Source of the DNA: Agrococcus sediminis
GTDB taxonomy: Bacteria > Actinomycetota > Actinomycetes > Actinomycetales > Microbacteriaceae
DNA: 64,000 nt
Assembly: GCF_007923295.1 (NCBI RefSeq)
Contig: NZ_VOIR01000014.1
Span: forward strand, 39,825 to 103,824
Reading direction: 5' to 3'
A program made the translations under genes and the position numbers. Positions within the stretch are counted from its first letter, which is position 1. Each line of letters opens with the position of its first letter. Positions 1 through 7,885 of this stretch are shown here, one piece after another. The notes beneath the pieces were generated by a model that ran no database searches, had not been told where the DNA came from, and saw nothing but the letters and a program-made list of their open reading frames with translations.

Positions 1-270
1 GTCCGTGCCGCTGTGGTCCGTGCCGGTGTGGTCCATCTTGCTGTGGTCGGTGCCGGTGTGGTCCGTGCCGGTGTGGTCCATCTTGCTGTGGTCGGTGCCG
101 GTGTGGTCCGTGCCGGTGTGGTCCATCTTGCTGTGGTCGGTGCCGGTGTGGTCCGTGCCGCTATGGTCCATGCCGGAGTGGTCCGTGCCGCTGTGGTCTG
201 GCTTGCTGTGGTCCATGGCGGAGTGGTATGGCTGGCTGTGGTCCATGCCGCTGTGGTTCGTGCCGCTGGC
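1..270. repeat. 15-bp tandem repeat (18 units) with a 45-bp higher-order repeat
   Basis: Eighteen consecutive 15-bp units run from 1 to 270. The 45-bp block at 16-60 is repeated exactly at 61-105 and 106-150, so part of the array expanded recently. On the reverse strand each unit encodes five residues such as HTGTD, HSKMD or HSGMD. Units from 151 to 270 are more diverged. The array has no spacers and continues past the window edge. Confidence 0.95.
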
Positions 271-660
271 ACCCTCTGAGGAGTTGCCGCGGGTCTCGGT
301 CGCCGAACTGAGGCTGGCGACGCGCAGGCGTGTCCTCGCGTCGTCGACGTGCACGTCCACCGCGGACAGGCTCCTGCGCGCCTGCTCGAAGCTCGGCAGC
401 GCCTCGGCCGCAGAGCCGACCAGGATCCGCACGCGAGGCCCGGGCAGCTGCTCCCAGATGCGCTCCACGCTCGCGGTCAGTTCGGGCCCGGCGGTGCCGC
501 ACACGACCAGGACATCCGCATCCGCCGGGGACAGCGAGATGCGCCACCCGAGCTCGACGGCCGCCTGCTCCGCCGCCACCCGCGCCCGCCAGCCGCCGAG
601 CGCCTCGACGAGGAGCACGTGGGCGCGCTGCGCCGCCAGCTTCGCGAGCACCTGCGTCAC
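1..660 (-). CDS. NuoB-like protein with His/Asp/Met-rich repeat tail (3' end outside window)
   Basis: I read this frame from the reverse strand. It opens with GTG at 660, overlapping the nuoA-like stop by four bases (GTGA), and stays open to base 1, giving at least 220 residues. Residues about 1-110 look like the fold of the complex I 20-kDa subunit/hydrogenase small subunit (the stretch ADVLVVCGTAGPEL followed by ERIWEQLPGPRV matches the DVLIVTGT...MP.P pattern), but the conserved cysteines that hold cluster N2 are absent. From about residue 130 it becomes a tandem pentapeptide repeat of the type (M/T)DHS(G/K), which resembles copper-binding His/Met repeats. It follows the NuoA-like gene, so it is probably part of a complex-I-like or hydrogenase-like membrane assembly. 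Metal binding is inference. Confidence 0.55.
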   Translation of the reverse strand, partial: MTQVLAKLAAQRAHVLLVEALGGWRARVAAEQAAVELGWRISLSPADADVLVVCGTAGPELTASVERIWEQLPGPRVRILVGSAAEALPSFEQARRSLSAVDVHVDDARTRLRVASLSSATETRGNSSEGASGTNHSGMDHSQPYHSAMDHSKPDHSGTDHSGMDHSGTDHTGTDHSKMDHTGTDHTGTDHSKMDHTGTDHTGTDHSKMDHTGTDHSGTD

Positions 661-998
661 GCCCACCGGAACGCTCCTTCCCGCCAGGCCCAGAAGACCG
701 CGACGAACAGGACTCCGAGGAACAGGAACATCTCCACCACGGCGGTCGGGCCCATCATCGCAACCACGACGGCCCACGGGTACATGAAGAGCATCTCGAT
801 GTCGAAGGCCAGAAAGACGACGGTCGCCGCGTACCAGCGGGCGTGGAAGCGCGAGAGCGCATGCTGCTCCGGGTCGCTGCCGGAGAGGTAGGGCAGCGAG
901 ACGATCGGACGGCGGTCGACCGCGACGAGCATCGACGCCCCGTACAGCAGAGCGATCGCCAGCACGGCGATCCCAAGCATCGTCACGACCCCAGCCAT
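657..998 (-). CDS. nuoA: NADH-quinone oxidoreductase subunit A-like membrane protein
   Basis: The 113-residue protein has three hydrophobic segments (about residues 5-25, 57-80 and 87-107) and the family block YLSGSDPEQHALSRFHARWYAATVVFLAFDIE in which the D-I-E motif near the second helix is typical of NuoA/NdhC. It would sit in the membrane arm of complex I or a related proton-translocating complex. The start ATG follows a strong GAGAGGGGGA site. The next gene downstream overlaps it by 4 bp and encodes a NuoB-like protein without the cluster-binding cysteines, so this is probably not the canonical nuoA-N operon but a complex-I-related cluster; the rest lies outside the window. Confidence 0.8.
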   Translation of the reverse strand: MAGVVTMLGIAVLAIALLYGASMLVAVDRRPIVSLPYLSGSDPEQHALSRFHARWYAATVVFLAFDIEMLFMYPWAVVVAMMGPTAVVEMFLFLGVLFVAVFWAWREGAFRWA

Positions 999-1226
999 GA
1001 TCGTCCCCCTCTCCCCGGGACCCTATCGAAGGCGCGCGACCGGCTGCACGTGCGCCTGCGGGGGAGTCGCGGAAGGAACGGTCGAAAGCTGCTGTCGGTG
1101 AGCCCGTGGCGATGGAAGTCAGGCCGAGCCCGACGGGCGATCGGTTCAGGCTACGACGAGCCCTCCAACTCGTGCTGCAGCCCCGCCGTCCGCAGCGCCG
1201 TCGCGACCGGTGATCGTCGCCGCTGA

Positions 1227-2024
1227 TCAGTACGCGTCGGTCTCATCTCGTGTACGCTTCAGTCGCGCCACCGCGGCCTCTGAGCCCCGCGCCATGAGCG
1301 TCACGTCGGCCGCGACGAAGACGAACGAGGCGCCGCGCGCGATGCACCGATCGGCGTCCGCCTCCGCGAACGTGTTCACGCCCACGGGCGTGCCCGCCGA
1401 GCGCACGGCGTCGATCGTCGCATCGACCGCGGCCACGACGGCCGGCTCTGACGGGCGGCCGGGGAGTCCCATGGAACCGGCGAGGTCTGCCGGGCCGACG
1501 AAGACGGCGTCCACCCCGTCGACCGCCGCGATCTCGGCGGCGTTCGCCACCCCATCCGCCGTCTCGATCTGCACCGTCACCGACACGTGGTCGTCGGCGG
1601 CGCCCACGTAGCCGGGGATGCGCCCCCAGCGCGACGAGCGCGCGAGCGCCGAGCCGATGCCGCGGGCGCCCTCGCGCTCGCCGTCGCCGCCCGGGTAGCG
1701 GGCGGCGCGCACGGCGGCCGCCGCGTCCGCCGCTGTCGACACCATCGGCACGAGCACGTTCTCGGCGCCGAGGTCGAGCACCTGCTTGATGATCACGGGA
1801 TCGTTCCACGGCACGCGCACGATCGTGGTCACGGGGTAGGCGGCGGCTGCGTGCAGGATGGGCAGCATCTCGCTGATCGAGATCGGCCCGTGCTCACCGT
1901 CGACGAGCAGCAGGTCGGCGCCGGAGCCCGCCATGATCTCGGCGGCGATGGCGCTGCCGGTTGCGTTCCACAGGCCCACGAGCGGAGCGTCGGCCGCGGC
2001 GAGCGCGTCGCGGAACGTGCTCAT
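1227..2024 (-). CDS. hpaI: HpcH/HpaI-type aldolase (4-hydroxy-2-oxoheptanedioate aldolase)
   Basis: This class II pyruvate aldolase of 265 residues should cleave 4-hydroxy-2-oxoheptane-1,7-dioate to pyruvate and succinate semialdehyde, the last step of homoprotocatechuate meta-cleavage. The family signature VDGEHG holds the catalytic His45; Arg70 (IVRVPW) binds pyruvate; the divalent metal ligands are Glu154 (QIETADG) and Asp180 (GPADLAGSMG). Length is normal for the family. The ATG overlaps the hpaH stop by 4 bp (ATGA), so translation is coupled. It is the last gene of the operon. Side activity on other hydroxy-oxo acids is common in the family. Confidence 0.92.
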   Translation of the reverse strand: MSTFRDALAAADAPLVGLWNATGSAIAAEIMAGSGADLLLVDGEHGPISISEMLPILHAAAAYPVTTIVRVPWNDPVIIKQVLDLGAENVLVPMVSTAADAAAAVRAARYPGGDGEREGARGIGSALARSSRWGRIPGYVGAADDHVSVTVQIETADGVANAAEIAAVDGVDAVFVGPADLAGSMGLPGRPSEPAVVAAVDATIDAVRSAGTPVGVNTFAEADADRCIARGASFVFVAADVTLMARGSEAAVARLKRTRDETDAY

Positions 2025-2827
2025 CGGAACGTCACCTCGACCGAGCCCATGTCCTGGAAGTGCGCCGTGACGACGTCGCCGGGCTGCACCCACACGGGCC
2101 GGGTGAACGAGCCGGCGAGGATCATCTCGCCCGCCTCGAGCCGGTCGCCGTGCTGCGCGAGCTTGCCCGCGAGCCACGCGACGCCGTGCGCCGGGTTGCC
2201 GAGCACACCGCCGGAGACGCCGGTCTCGATGATCTCGTCGTTCACGAGGCAGAGCGCGCCGACCCACGACAGGTCGCGGTCGCGCGGGCCGATCTCGACG
2301 TCGCCGACGACGATCGCGCCGAGCGCCGCGTTGTCGCTGATCGTGTCGACGATCGTGCGGCCCTCGAGCTCGATGTGCGAGTCGAGGATCTCGAGCGCCG
2401 GCACGACGACCTCGGTGGCGACGAGCACCTGGTCGACCGTGAGGCCCTCGCCCTCGAGCGGCGACCGCAGCACGAAGGCCAGCTCGACCTCGACGCGCAC
2501 GTTCGACCACTGCGCGTGCTCGACGGTCTCGCCCGAGCGGAGCGCCTGGTCGGCGAAGATCACGCCGTAGTCGGGCTCGGTGATGCCGGTCGCGAACTGC
2601 ATCGCCTTGCTCGTCAGGCCGATCTTGCGCCCGACGAGCCGTGCGCCGGCCTCCTCGCGGCGCGCGCGCCAGATGCGCTGCACCGCGTAGGAGTCCTCGA
2701 TCGTCGCTTGCGGGTACCGCGTCGAGATCCGCTCGATCGTGCCGCGCGAGCGAGTGGCCTCGGCGAGCTCGTCGGCGATCCGCTCGACGGTCGCGTCGTC
2801 GAGGCCCCGTCCGGGAGCGCTCGTCAC
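2021..2827 (-). CDS. hpaH: 2-oxo-hept-4-ene-1,7-dioate hydratase (MhpD/HpaH family)
   Basis: The 268-residue protein belongs to the fumarylacetoacetase-related hydratase/decarboxylase family (MhpD, HpaH). It should add water to 2-oxo-hept-4-ene-1,7-dioate to give the HpaI substrate. Visible family blocks are KIGLTSKAMQ, the acidic segment VEVELAFVL in the middle and GVLGNPAHGVAWLAGKLA near the C terminus. The GTG start overlaps the hpaD stop by 4 bp, and its own stop overlaps the hpaI start by 4 bp. Position between ring-cleavage and aldolase genes supports HpaH over MhpD or DmpE specificity, which the sequence alone does not settle. Confidence 0.88.
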   Translation of the reverse strand: MTSAPGRGLDDATVERIADELAEATRSRGTIERISTRYPQATIEDSYAVQRIWRARREEAGARLVGRKIGLTSKAMQFATGITEPDYGVIFADQALRSGETVEHAQWSNVRVEVELAFVLRSPLEGEGLTVDQVLVATEVVVPALEILDSHIELEGRTIVDTISDNAALGAIVVGDVEIGPRDRDLSWVGALCLVNDEIIETGVSGGVLGNPAHGVAWLAGKLAQHGDRLEAGEMILAGSFTRPVWVQPGDVVTAHFQDMGSVEVTFR

Positions 2828-3918
2828 AGCTGGTTGCCGATCTTGAAGCCCTTCGACGCCTGCCCGCGGTAGGTGCCGTCGTCGTCGCCCTCGCGGGTGT
2901 ACGAGAAGCCGTCGGCGCCGATCGTCACCTCCATCTCGCTCGAGTCGGTGCGCTCGACGACCTCGACCACGTTGCCGTCGAGGTCGAGCACGGGCGACGC
3001 CTCGGTGTACCAGGAGGGCACGACGGGGTTGCCCCACCAGTCGCGGCGCTGGTTGTCGTGCACGTCCCACGTGATGACGGGGTTGTCGGGGTCGCCCGTC
3101 CAGTAGTCCTGCGTGTAGATCTCGACGCGGTGGCCGTCGGGGTCGGTGATGTAGAGGTAGAACGCGTTCGAGACGCCGTGCCGGCCCGGTCCGCGCTCGA
3201 TGTGGTCGGACATCCGCAGCGCGCCGAGCTTGTCGCAGATCTGGATGATGTTGTGCTTCTCGTGCGTCGAGAAGGCGATGTGGTGCATGCGCGGACCGTT
3301 GCCGCCGGTGAGCGCCGTGTCGTGCACGGTGCCCTTGCGGTGCATCCACGCCGCGTAGGTGACGCCCTGGTCGTCCTGGATGTCCTCGGTGACGCGGAAG
3401 CCGAGGTCCTCGAGGTACTTTCGGCCGCGCGGCACGTCGGGGGTGACCTGGTTGAAGTGGTCGAGGCGCACGAGCTCGCCCGCCGAGATGAGGTCGTAGC
3501 GCTGGTGCAGGCGCTCGGCGTGCTCGGTCGCGTGGAAGAACTCGTAGGGGAAGCCGAGCGGGTCCTCGACGCGCACGCTGTCGCCGAAGCCCTTCTGGAA
3601 GCCGTCGCGCCGGCGCTCCGTGCGGCAGCCGAGCTCCTGGTAGTAGGCCTCGGCGGCGTCGACGTCCTCGGGGGTGCGCACGCGGTAGGCGAAGGCGGCG
3701 ACGGCCGCGACGGGGCCCTTCCGCAGCACGAGGTTGTGGTGGATGAACTCCTCGAACGACCGCAGGTAGATCGCCTCGTCGTCCTCCTCGGTCACGTGCA
3801 GGCCGAGCACGTCGACGTAGAAGGCGCGGCTCGCGGCGAGGTCGGTGACGACCAGGTCCATCGCCGCGCAGCGGATGATGTCGGGCGCGGGCACGGAGGG
3901 CTTGGGGATCTCGTTCAT
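2824..3918 (-). CDS. hpaD: Homoprotocatechuate 2,3-dioxygenase (extradiol, VOC fold)
   Basis: This is a type I extradiol dioxygenase with two VOC modules per half, 364 residues, one shorter than I recall for the well-studied Brevibacterium fuscum enzyme. The metal triad is present: His154 (RLDHFNQ), His213 (MHHIAFS) and Glu266 (HRVEIYTQDYW). The catalytic acid/base His199 (GTVHDTAL) and Tyr256 (FYLYITDPDG) are also there. It opens the ring of 3,4-dihydroxyphenylacetate between C2 and C3 to 5-carboxymethyl-2-hydroxymuconate semialdehyde in the cytoplasm. The start follows GAAGGAG. It lies directly after hpaE and overlaps hpaH. Confidence 0.96.
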   Translation of the reverse strand: MNEIPKPSVPAPDIIRCAAMDLVVTDLAASRAFYVDVLGLHVTEEDDEAIYLRSFEEFIHHNLVLRKGPVAAVAAFAYRVRTPEDVDAAEAYYQELGCRTERRRDGFQKGFGDSVRVEDPLGFPYEFFHATEHAERLHQRYDLISAGELVRLDHFNQVTPDVPRGRKYLEDLGFRVTEDIQDDQGVTYAAWMHRKGTVHDTALTGGNGPRMHHIAFSTHEKHNIIQICDKLGALRMSDHIERGPGRHGVSNAFYLYITDPDGHRVEIYTQDYWTGDPDNPVITWDVHDNQRRDWWGNPVVPSWYTEASPVLDLDGNVVEVVERTDSSEMEVTIGADGFSYTREGDDDGTYRGQASKGFKIGNQL

Positions 3919-3942
3919 GGTGCTGCTCCTTCGCAGTCGGGG

Positions 3943-5436
3943 TCAGGCGGATGCGCCGAAGCGGGCGGTGTGGACGTCGCCGAGCGTGATGTGCACGGCC
4001 TGCTGGTCGCTGTAGAAGTCGAGCGAGCGGTAGCCGCCCTCGTGCCCGAGGCCCGAGGCCTTCACGCCGCCGAAGGGGCTGCGGAGGTCGCGCACGTTGT
4101 GGCTGTTGAGCCACACCATGCCGGCCTCGACGTCCTGCGCGAAGAGGTGCGCGCGCTGCAGGTCGCGCGTCCAGATGTAGGCGGCGAGACCGTACTTCGT
4201 GTCGTTCGCGAGCTCGAGCGCCTCCTCGTCGGAATCGAACGGCGTGATCGCGACGACCGGGCCGAAGATCTCCTCCTGGAAGATGCGCGCATCCGGCGCC
4301 ACGTCGACGAACACCGTCGGCGCGACGAAGTTGCCCTCGGGGAAGGCATCGGGGCGGCCTCCGCCGGCGACGAGCCGGCCCTCCTGCTTGCCGATCTCGA
4401 CGTACGACATGACCTTGTCGAAGTGCTCCGGGTGCACGAGCGCGCCGACCTCGGTGCTGGGGTCGCCCGGGTCGCCGACGACGATGTTCTTGGCCCGCGC
4501 CGCGTAGCGCTCCACGAACTCGTCGTAGATCGAGCGCTCGACGAGGATGCGGCTGCCGGCGGTGCAGCGCTCGCCGTTGAGCGAGAAGACGCCGAACAGC
4601 GTCGAGTCGATCGCGGCGTCGAGGTCGGCGTCGGCGAAGACGACGGCCGGGCTCTTGCCGCCGAGCTCCATCGACAGCGCCTTGAGGTGCGGCGCCGAGT
4701 TGCCGAAGATGAGCTGGCCCGTGCTGCTCTCGCCCGTGAAGGAGATGAGCGGCACGCCCGGGTGCTTCACGAGCGCGTCGCCGGCGGTCTCGCCGAAGCC
4801 GTTGACGAGGTTGAACACGCCCTTCGGCAGCTCTGCCTCCTCGAAGATGCCGGCCCAGAGCGACGCCGACAGGGGCGTGAACTCGGCGGGCTTCAGCACC
4901 ACGGTGCAGCCGGAGGCGAGCGCGGGGCCGAGCTTCCACGACTCGAGCATGAACGGGGTGTTCCACGGGGTGATGAGCCCCGCGACGCCCTTGGGCTTGC
5001 GGTTGACGTAGTTCACCTGGCTGCCGGGCACCTTGTAGGCGTCGTCGCGGCCGGCGACGATGAGGTCGGCGAAGAAGCGGAAGTTCTCGGCGGCGCGCTG
5101 CGCCTGGCCGCGGGCCTGCGTGATGGGCAGGCCCGAGTCCCACGACTCGAACTGCGCGAGCTCCTGGTCGCGCGACTCGACGATGTCGGCGATGCGGCTG
5201 AGGATGCGGGCGCGCTCGCGGTTCTTCATGCGCGGCCACGGGCCCTCCTCGAAGGCGCGCGTGGCGGCGGCGACAGCCAGGTCGATGTCGGCCTGCTTGC
5301 CCGACGCGGCGACGGTGTAGTCCTCGTTCGTGACCGGGTTCAGCACGCCGAAGGTCTCGCCGTCGACGGAGGGCACGCGCTCGCCGTCGATGTAGTGGGG
5401 GATGAGCTCGGGGATGCCTGCGGGCTGGGTGGCCAT
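3943..5436 (-). CDS. hpaE: 5-carboxymethyl-2-hydroxymuconate semialdehyde dehydrogenase
   Basis: The NAD-dependent aldehyde dehydrogenase has 497 residues, the normal length. It should oxidise the HpaD ring-cleavage product to 5-carboxymethyl-2-hydroxymuconate. Visible catalytic elements are Asn159 (TPWNTP), the Glu257 general base (SMELGGKSP) and the nucleophile Cys291 (NGERCTAGS), plus the cofactor-binding FTGESSTG block. I chose ATG 5436 because GGAG lies just upstream (GAACGGAGCCCCACC) and the protein then begins like other HpaE proteins; an upstream extension of the frame has no support. Its position between the GntR gene and hpaD gives the substrate. Confidence 0.94.
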   Translation of the reverse strand: MATQPAGIPELIPHYIDGERVPSVDGETFGVLNPVTNEDYTVAASGKQADIDLAVAAATRAFEEGPWPRMKNRERARILSRIADIVESRDQELAQFESWDSGLPITQARGQAQRAAENFRFFADLIVAGRDDAYKVPGSQVNYVNRKPKGVAGLITPWNTPFMLESWKLGPALASGCTVVLKPAEFTPLSASLWAGIFEEAELPKGVFNLVNGFGETAGDALVKHPGVPLISFTGESSTGQLIFGNSAPHLKALSMELGGKSPAVVFADADLDAAIDSTLFGVFSLNGERCTAGSRILVERSIYDEFVERYAARAKNIVVGDPGDPSTEVGALVHPEHFDKVMSYVEIGKQEGRLVAGGGRPDAFPEGNFVAPTVFVDVAPDARIFQEEIFGPVVAITPFDSDEEALELANDTKYGLAAYIWTRDLQRAHLFAQDVEAGMVWLNSHNVRDLRSPFGGVKASGLGHEGGYRSLDFYSDQQAVHITLGDVHTARFGASA

Positions 5437-5494
5437 GGTGGGGCTCCGTTCGTTCGGGTCGCGGCGCCGTGCCGCGATGCGGCTCGGCGGTCGG

Positions 5495-6199
5495 TCAGTC
5501 CTGGTTCGGGTGGATGCGCTGGAGGTAGGCGTCGGGGGTCGCGAGGCGGTGGGCGCGCACGGCGAGCTCGATGCGGCGCGGGTCGGCGCCCTCCTCGATG
5601 AGGGCGAGGATCGCCTCGTGCTCGTCGACCGATGACACGGCGCGGCTCGGCACGAACGAGAAGGTCGACTGGCGCAGCCGCGCAAGCCGCTTCCAGCAGG
5701 TGTCGATCACGTCGCCGAGCACCTCGTTGGGGCAGACGTCCGAGAGGCGGCGGTGGAAGGCCTCGTTGAGCGCGGTGAACTGCACCGGGTCGAAGCCGGC
5801 GAGCGACTCGCGCAGCTGCGCGTTGATGGCGCGCGCCTCGTCGACGTCGCGCTTCGAGTAGAGGCCGGCGGCGAGCATGATCGCGGCGCCCTCGACGAAC
5901 GAGAGCGTCTCCATCGTGTCGTGGTACTCGAGCTCGTCGATCTCGGCCACGCGCGCGCCGATGTTGCGCTCGAAGGTGACGAGCCCCTCCGCCTCGAGCC
6001 TGCGGATCGCCTCGCGCACGGGCACGACGCTCATGTCGAGCTCGCGGCCGATCGCGTCGAGCACGAGCCGGTAGCCGGGGGAGTAGGTGCCGTCGACGAT
6101 GCGGTCGTGCAGCAGCTGGTAGGCGCGCTGCGACTTCGACGGCGCGGCGGTGCCGCCCGCCTCGGCGAGCGCCGCGGCGCGGGCGCGCGGCCCGGTCAC
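5495..6199 (-). CDS. GntR-family regulator (FadR/FCD type) of the hpa operon
   Basis: The 234-residue protein has an N-terminal winged helix (about residues 22-88; VPVREAIRRLEAEGLV is the GntR recognition-helix block) and a C-terminal helical FCD ligand-binding domain with metal-ligand-type residues (ALNEAFHRRL, DEHEAILALIEEG). It is inside the catabolic operon, overlapping hpaG by 4 bp, so its level follows that of the enzymes. Likely role: repressor relieved by a pathway intermediate. Two ATCGTATA-type operator sites lie in the hpaG/transporter divergent promoter region at 7720-7829. The effector is unknown. Confidence 0.85.
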   Translation of the reverse strand: MTGPRARAAALAEAGGTAAPSKSQRAYQLLHDRIVDGTYSPGYRLVLDAIGRELDMSVVPVREAIRRLEAEGLVTFERNIGARVAEIDELEYHDTMETLSFVEGAAIMLAAGLYSKRDVDEARAINAQLRESLAGFDPVQFTALNEAFHRRLSDVCPNEVLGDVIDTCWKRLARLRQSTFSFVPSRAVSSVDEHEAILALIEEGADPRRIELAVRAHRLATPDAYLQRIHPNQD

Positions 6200-7713
6200 T
6201 CGGCCGCCCCCTGCTGAGCGAGGCGGGCCTCGTACTTCGCCCGCCACTCGGCGTTCATCGGGAAGAGCCCGTCGACGGGGTGGCCGGCGTCGACCTGCGC
6301 GGCGATGAACTCCTCCTCGCGCTCCTGCGCGATCGCCTCTGCCGCGAGCTCGCGCGCGAGCGCGGGCGGGATGACGAGCACGCCGTCGCCGTCGCCGACG
6401 ATGATGTCGCCGGGCTGCACGGTGGCGCCGCCGCACGCGATCGTCTCGTCGTGCGACCACGGCACGTGGAGCCGGCCGAGCACAGCCGGGTGGCCGCCCG
6501 CGTGGTAGGTCGGCACGCCGATCTCGGTGACGACGTCGAGGTCGCGCACGCCGCCGTCGGTCACGAGGCCGGCCGCGCCGAGGTGGCGGGCGCGCAGCGC
6601 CAGGATGTCGCCGAGGGTGCCCGAGCGGTTGTCGCCGCGCGCCTCGATGACGACGACGTCGCCCGGTCGCAGCGAGTCGAACAGCCGCTTCTGCGCGTTG
6701 TAGCCGCCGCCGTGGCTCTTGAAGAGGTCCTCGCGGTTGGGCACGTAGCGCAGCGTGCGCGCGGTGCCGACGATGCGGCTGCCGGGCTGCGTCGAGCGCA
6801 GGCCGTCGATCGAGACGTTGTTGAGGCCGCGCTTGCGCAGACCCGAGGAGAGGGTCGCGAGCGCGACGCTCGAGAGCTGCGCGCGCAGCTCGTCGTCGAG
6901 CACGGGCGCCTCGGCCTGCTGGAACTCATCGATCGGGCGGCCGGATGCGTCGGCCCACTGCTCGGCCGTCGGCTTCGGCTGCGCCGAGTACGGCGGGAGC
7001 GCCTGGTCGCCGACCCGCACGGTCGTGGCGAGCCGGCCGGTCGACAGCTGCTCGCCGTCGAGCGCTGCGGCGGTCACCTCGACCTCGACGGTCTGCCCGG
7101 GGGAGAGGGTGGATGCGCCGGCGGGCGTGCCCGTGAGGATCACGTCGCCGGGCTCGAGCGTGATGAGCTGCGAGAGGTCGCTGACGATCTGCGGCAGCGA
7201 GAAGATGAGGGTCGCGGTGGAGTCCTCCTGCACGAGCTCGCCGTCGAGCCAGGTGCGCACCTCGATCGCCGCCGGGTCGAGCCGCTCGGCGGGCAGCAGC
7301 GCCGGGCCGATCGGCGTCATGCCGTCGCCGCCCTTGGAGCGCAGGTTGGAGCCCTTGTCGACCCACCGGAGGTCGAACACGCCCAGGTCGTTCGCCGCGG
7401 TGACCGCGGCGACGTGACCCCACGCATCCGCCTCGCTCACCGCGCGGGCGTGGCGGCCGATGACGACGGCGATCTCGCCCTCGAAGCCGAAGATCTCCGT
7501 ACCCGCGGGCAGCACGGCCTCGCCGCCGGTGGAGAGCGAGGTCGCGGGCTTCAGGAAGTAGCCGGGAGCCCCGGGCGTGCGGCCCTTCTGCGCGGCGCGG
7601 GCGCGGTAGCCGATGTGCATCGCGAACACCTTGTGGGGGCGGGCGCCGAGCAGCTGCCACGCATCGGCGGCGGCGGGAGGGGCACCCTCTGCGGGGTGCG
7701 ACGATGCATCCAT
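6196..7713 (-). CDS. hpaG: Fumarylacetoacetase-family isomerase/decarboxylase fused to an RraA-like domain
   Basis: The 505-residue protein has two domains. Residues about 25-235 are a fumarylacetoacetate-hydrolase domain with the metal-site acids (FEGEIAVVIG at 78-87; VTAANDLGVFDLR at 104-116) and the block GSNLRSKGGDGMTPIGPAL. Residues about 285-470 are RraA-like (4-hydroxy-4-methyl-2-oxoglutarate aldolase/oxaloacetate decarboxylase fold), with GDILA at 368-372 and the R390-D391 pair in TDGGVRD that mark catalytic members. Enterobacterial HpaG is two FAH repeats, so here the RraA domain may replace one repeat, perhaps as decarboxylase of the oxo-pentene-tricarboxylate intermediate. No separate hpaF isomerase gene is present. 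It is the first gene of the operon. Confidence 0.82.
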   Translation of the reverse strand: MDASSHPAEGAPPAAADAWQLLGARPHKVFAMHIGYRARAAQKGRTPGAPGYFLKPATSLSTGGEAVLPAGTEIFGFEGEIAVVIGRHARAVSEADAWGHVAAVTAANDLGVFDLRWVDKGSNLRSKGGDGMTPIGPALLPAERLDPAAIEVRTWLDGELVQEDSTATLIFSLPQIVSDLSQLITLEPGDVILTGTPAGASTLSPGQTVEVEVTAAALDGEQLSTGRLATTVRVGDQALPPYSAQPKPTAEQWADASGRPIDEFQQAEAPVLDDELRAQLSSVALATLSSGLRKRGLNNVSIDGLRSTQPGSRIVGTARTLRYVPNREDLFKSHGGGYNAQKRLFDSLRPGDVVVIEARGDNRSGTLGDILALRARHLGAAGLVTDGGVRDLDVVTEIGVPTYHAGGHPAVLGRLHVPWSHDETIACGGATVQPGDIIVGDGDGVLVIPPALARELAAEAIAQEREEEFIAAQVDAGHPVDGLFPMNAEWRAKYEARLAQQGAAE

Positions 7714-7719
7714 GCGGGC

Positions 7720-7731
7720 ATCGTATACGAT
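7720..7731. promoter_or_regulatory. Putative GntR/FCD operator 1 in front of hpaG
   Basis: ATCGTATACGAT is a perfect 12-bp palindrome just 6 bp upstream of the hpaG start codon. It fits the TNGT-NN-ACNA pattern bound by FadR/FCD-type GntR regulators. Binding by the adjacent GntR protein is inferred. Confidence 0.65.
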
Positions 7732-7817
7732 TCCGAATCTGAAGTGCAAGGGTCGGGCAGCAGCCCTCCACCCTGTGTCAAGAGGCCTCCAGCGCCCTCT
7801 TGACCGTCGTGCATGAA

Positions 7818-7829
7818 ATCGTATATGTT
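7818..7829. promoter_or_regulatory. Putative GntR/FCD operator 2 in front of the transporter gene
   Basis: ATCGTATATGTT shares the left half-site ATCGTATA with the palindrome at 7720-7731. It lies 57 bp upstream of the MHS transporter start. Together the two sites would control both arms of the divergent region 7714-7885. Confidence 0.5.
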
Positions 7830-7885
7830 CCTGGCAGTCCCCCGGGTCGCGCCTCGCGGTCCACCTCTCTGACAAAGGAGTCAGC

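Noticed and set aside
1-270. CRISPR array
   Set aside because: Units are directly adjacent without spacers and encode a periodic peptide, so it is a protein tandem repeat.
5-787. Plus-strand frame with a repeated PLWSVPVWS-like pattern
   Set aside because: It is the antisense of the His/Asp/Met repeat and of the NuoB-like region. The reverse frame has family matches; this one does not.
2641-5601. Plus-strand 986-residue ORF across hpaD/hpaE
   Set aside because: High-GC antisense shadow of two clear enzymes with catalytic residues; repetitive Arg/Val/Glu composition and no domain.
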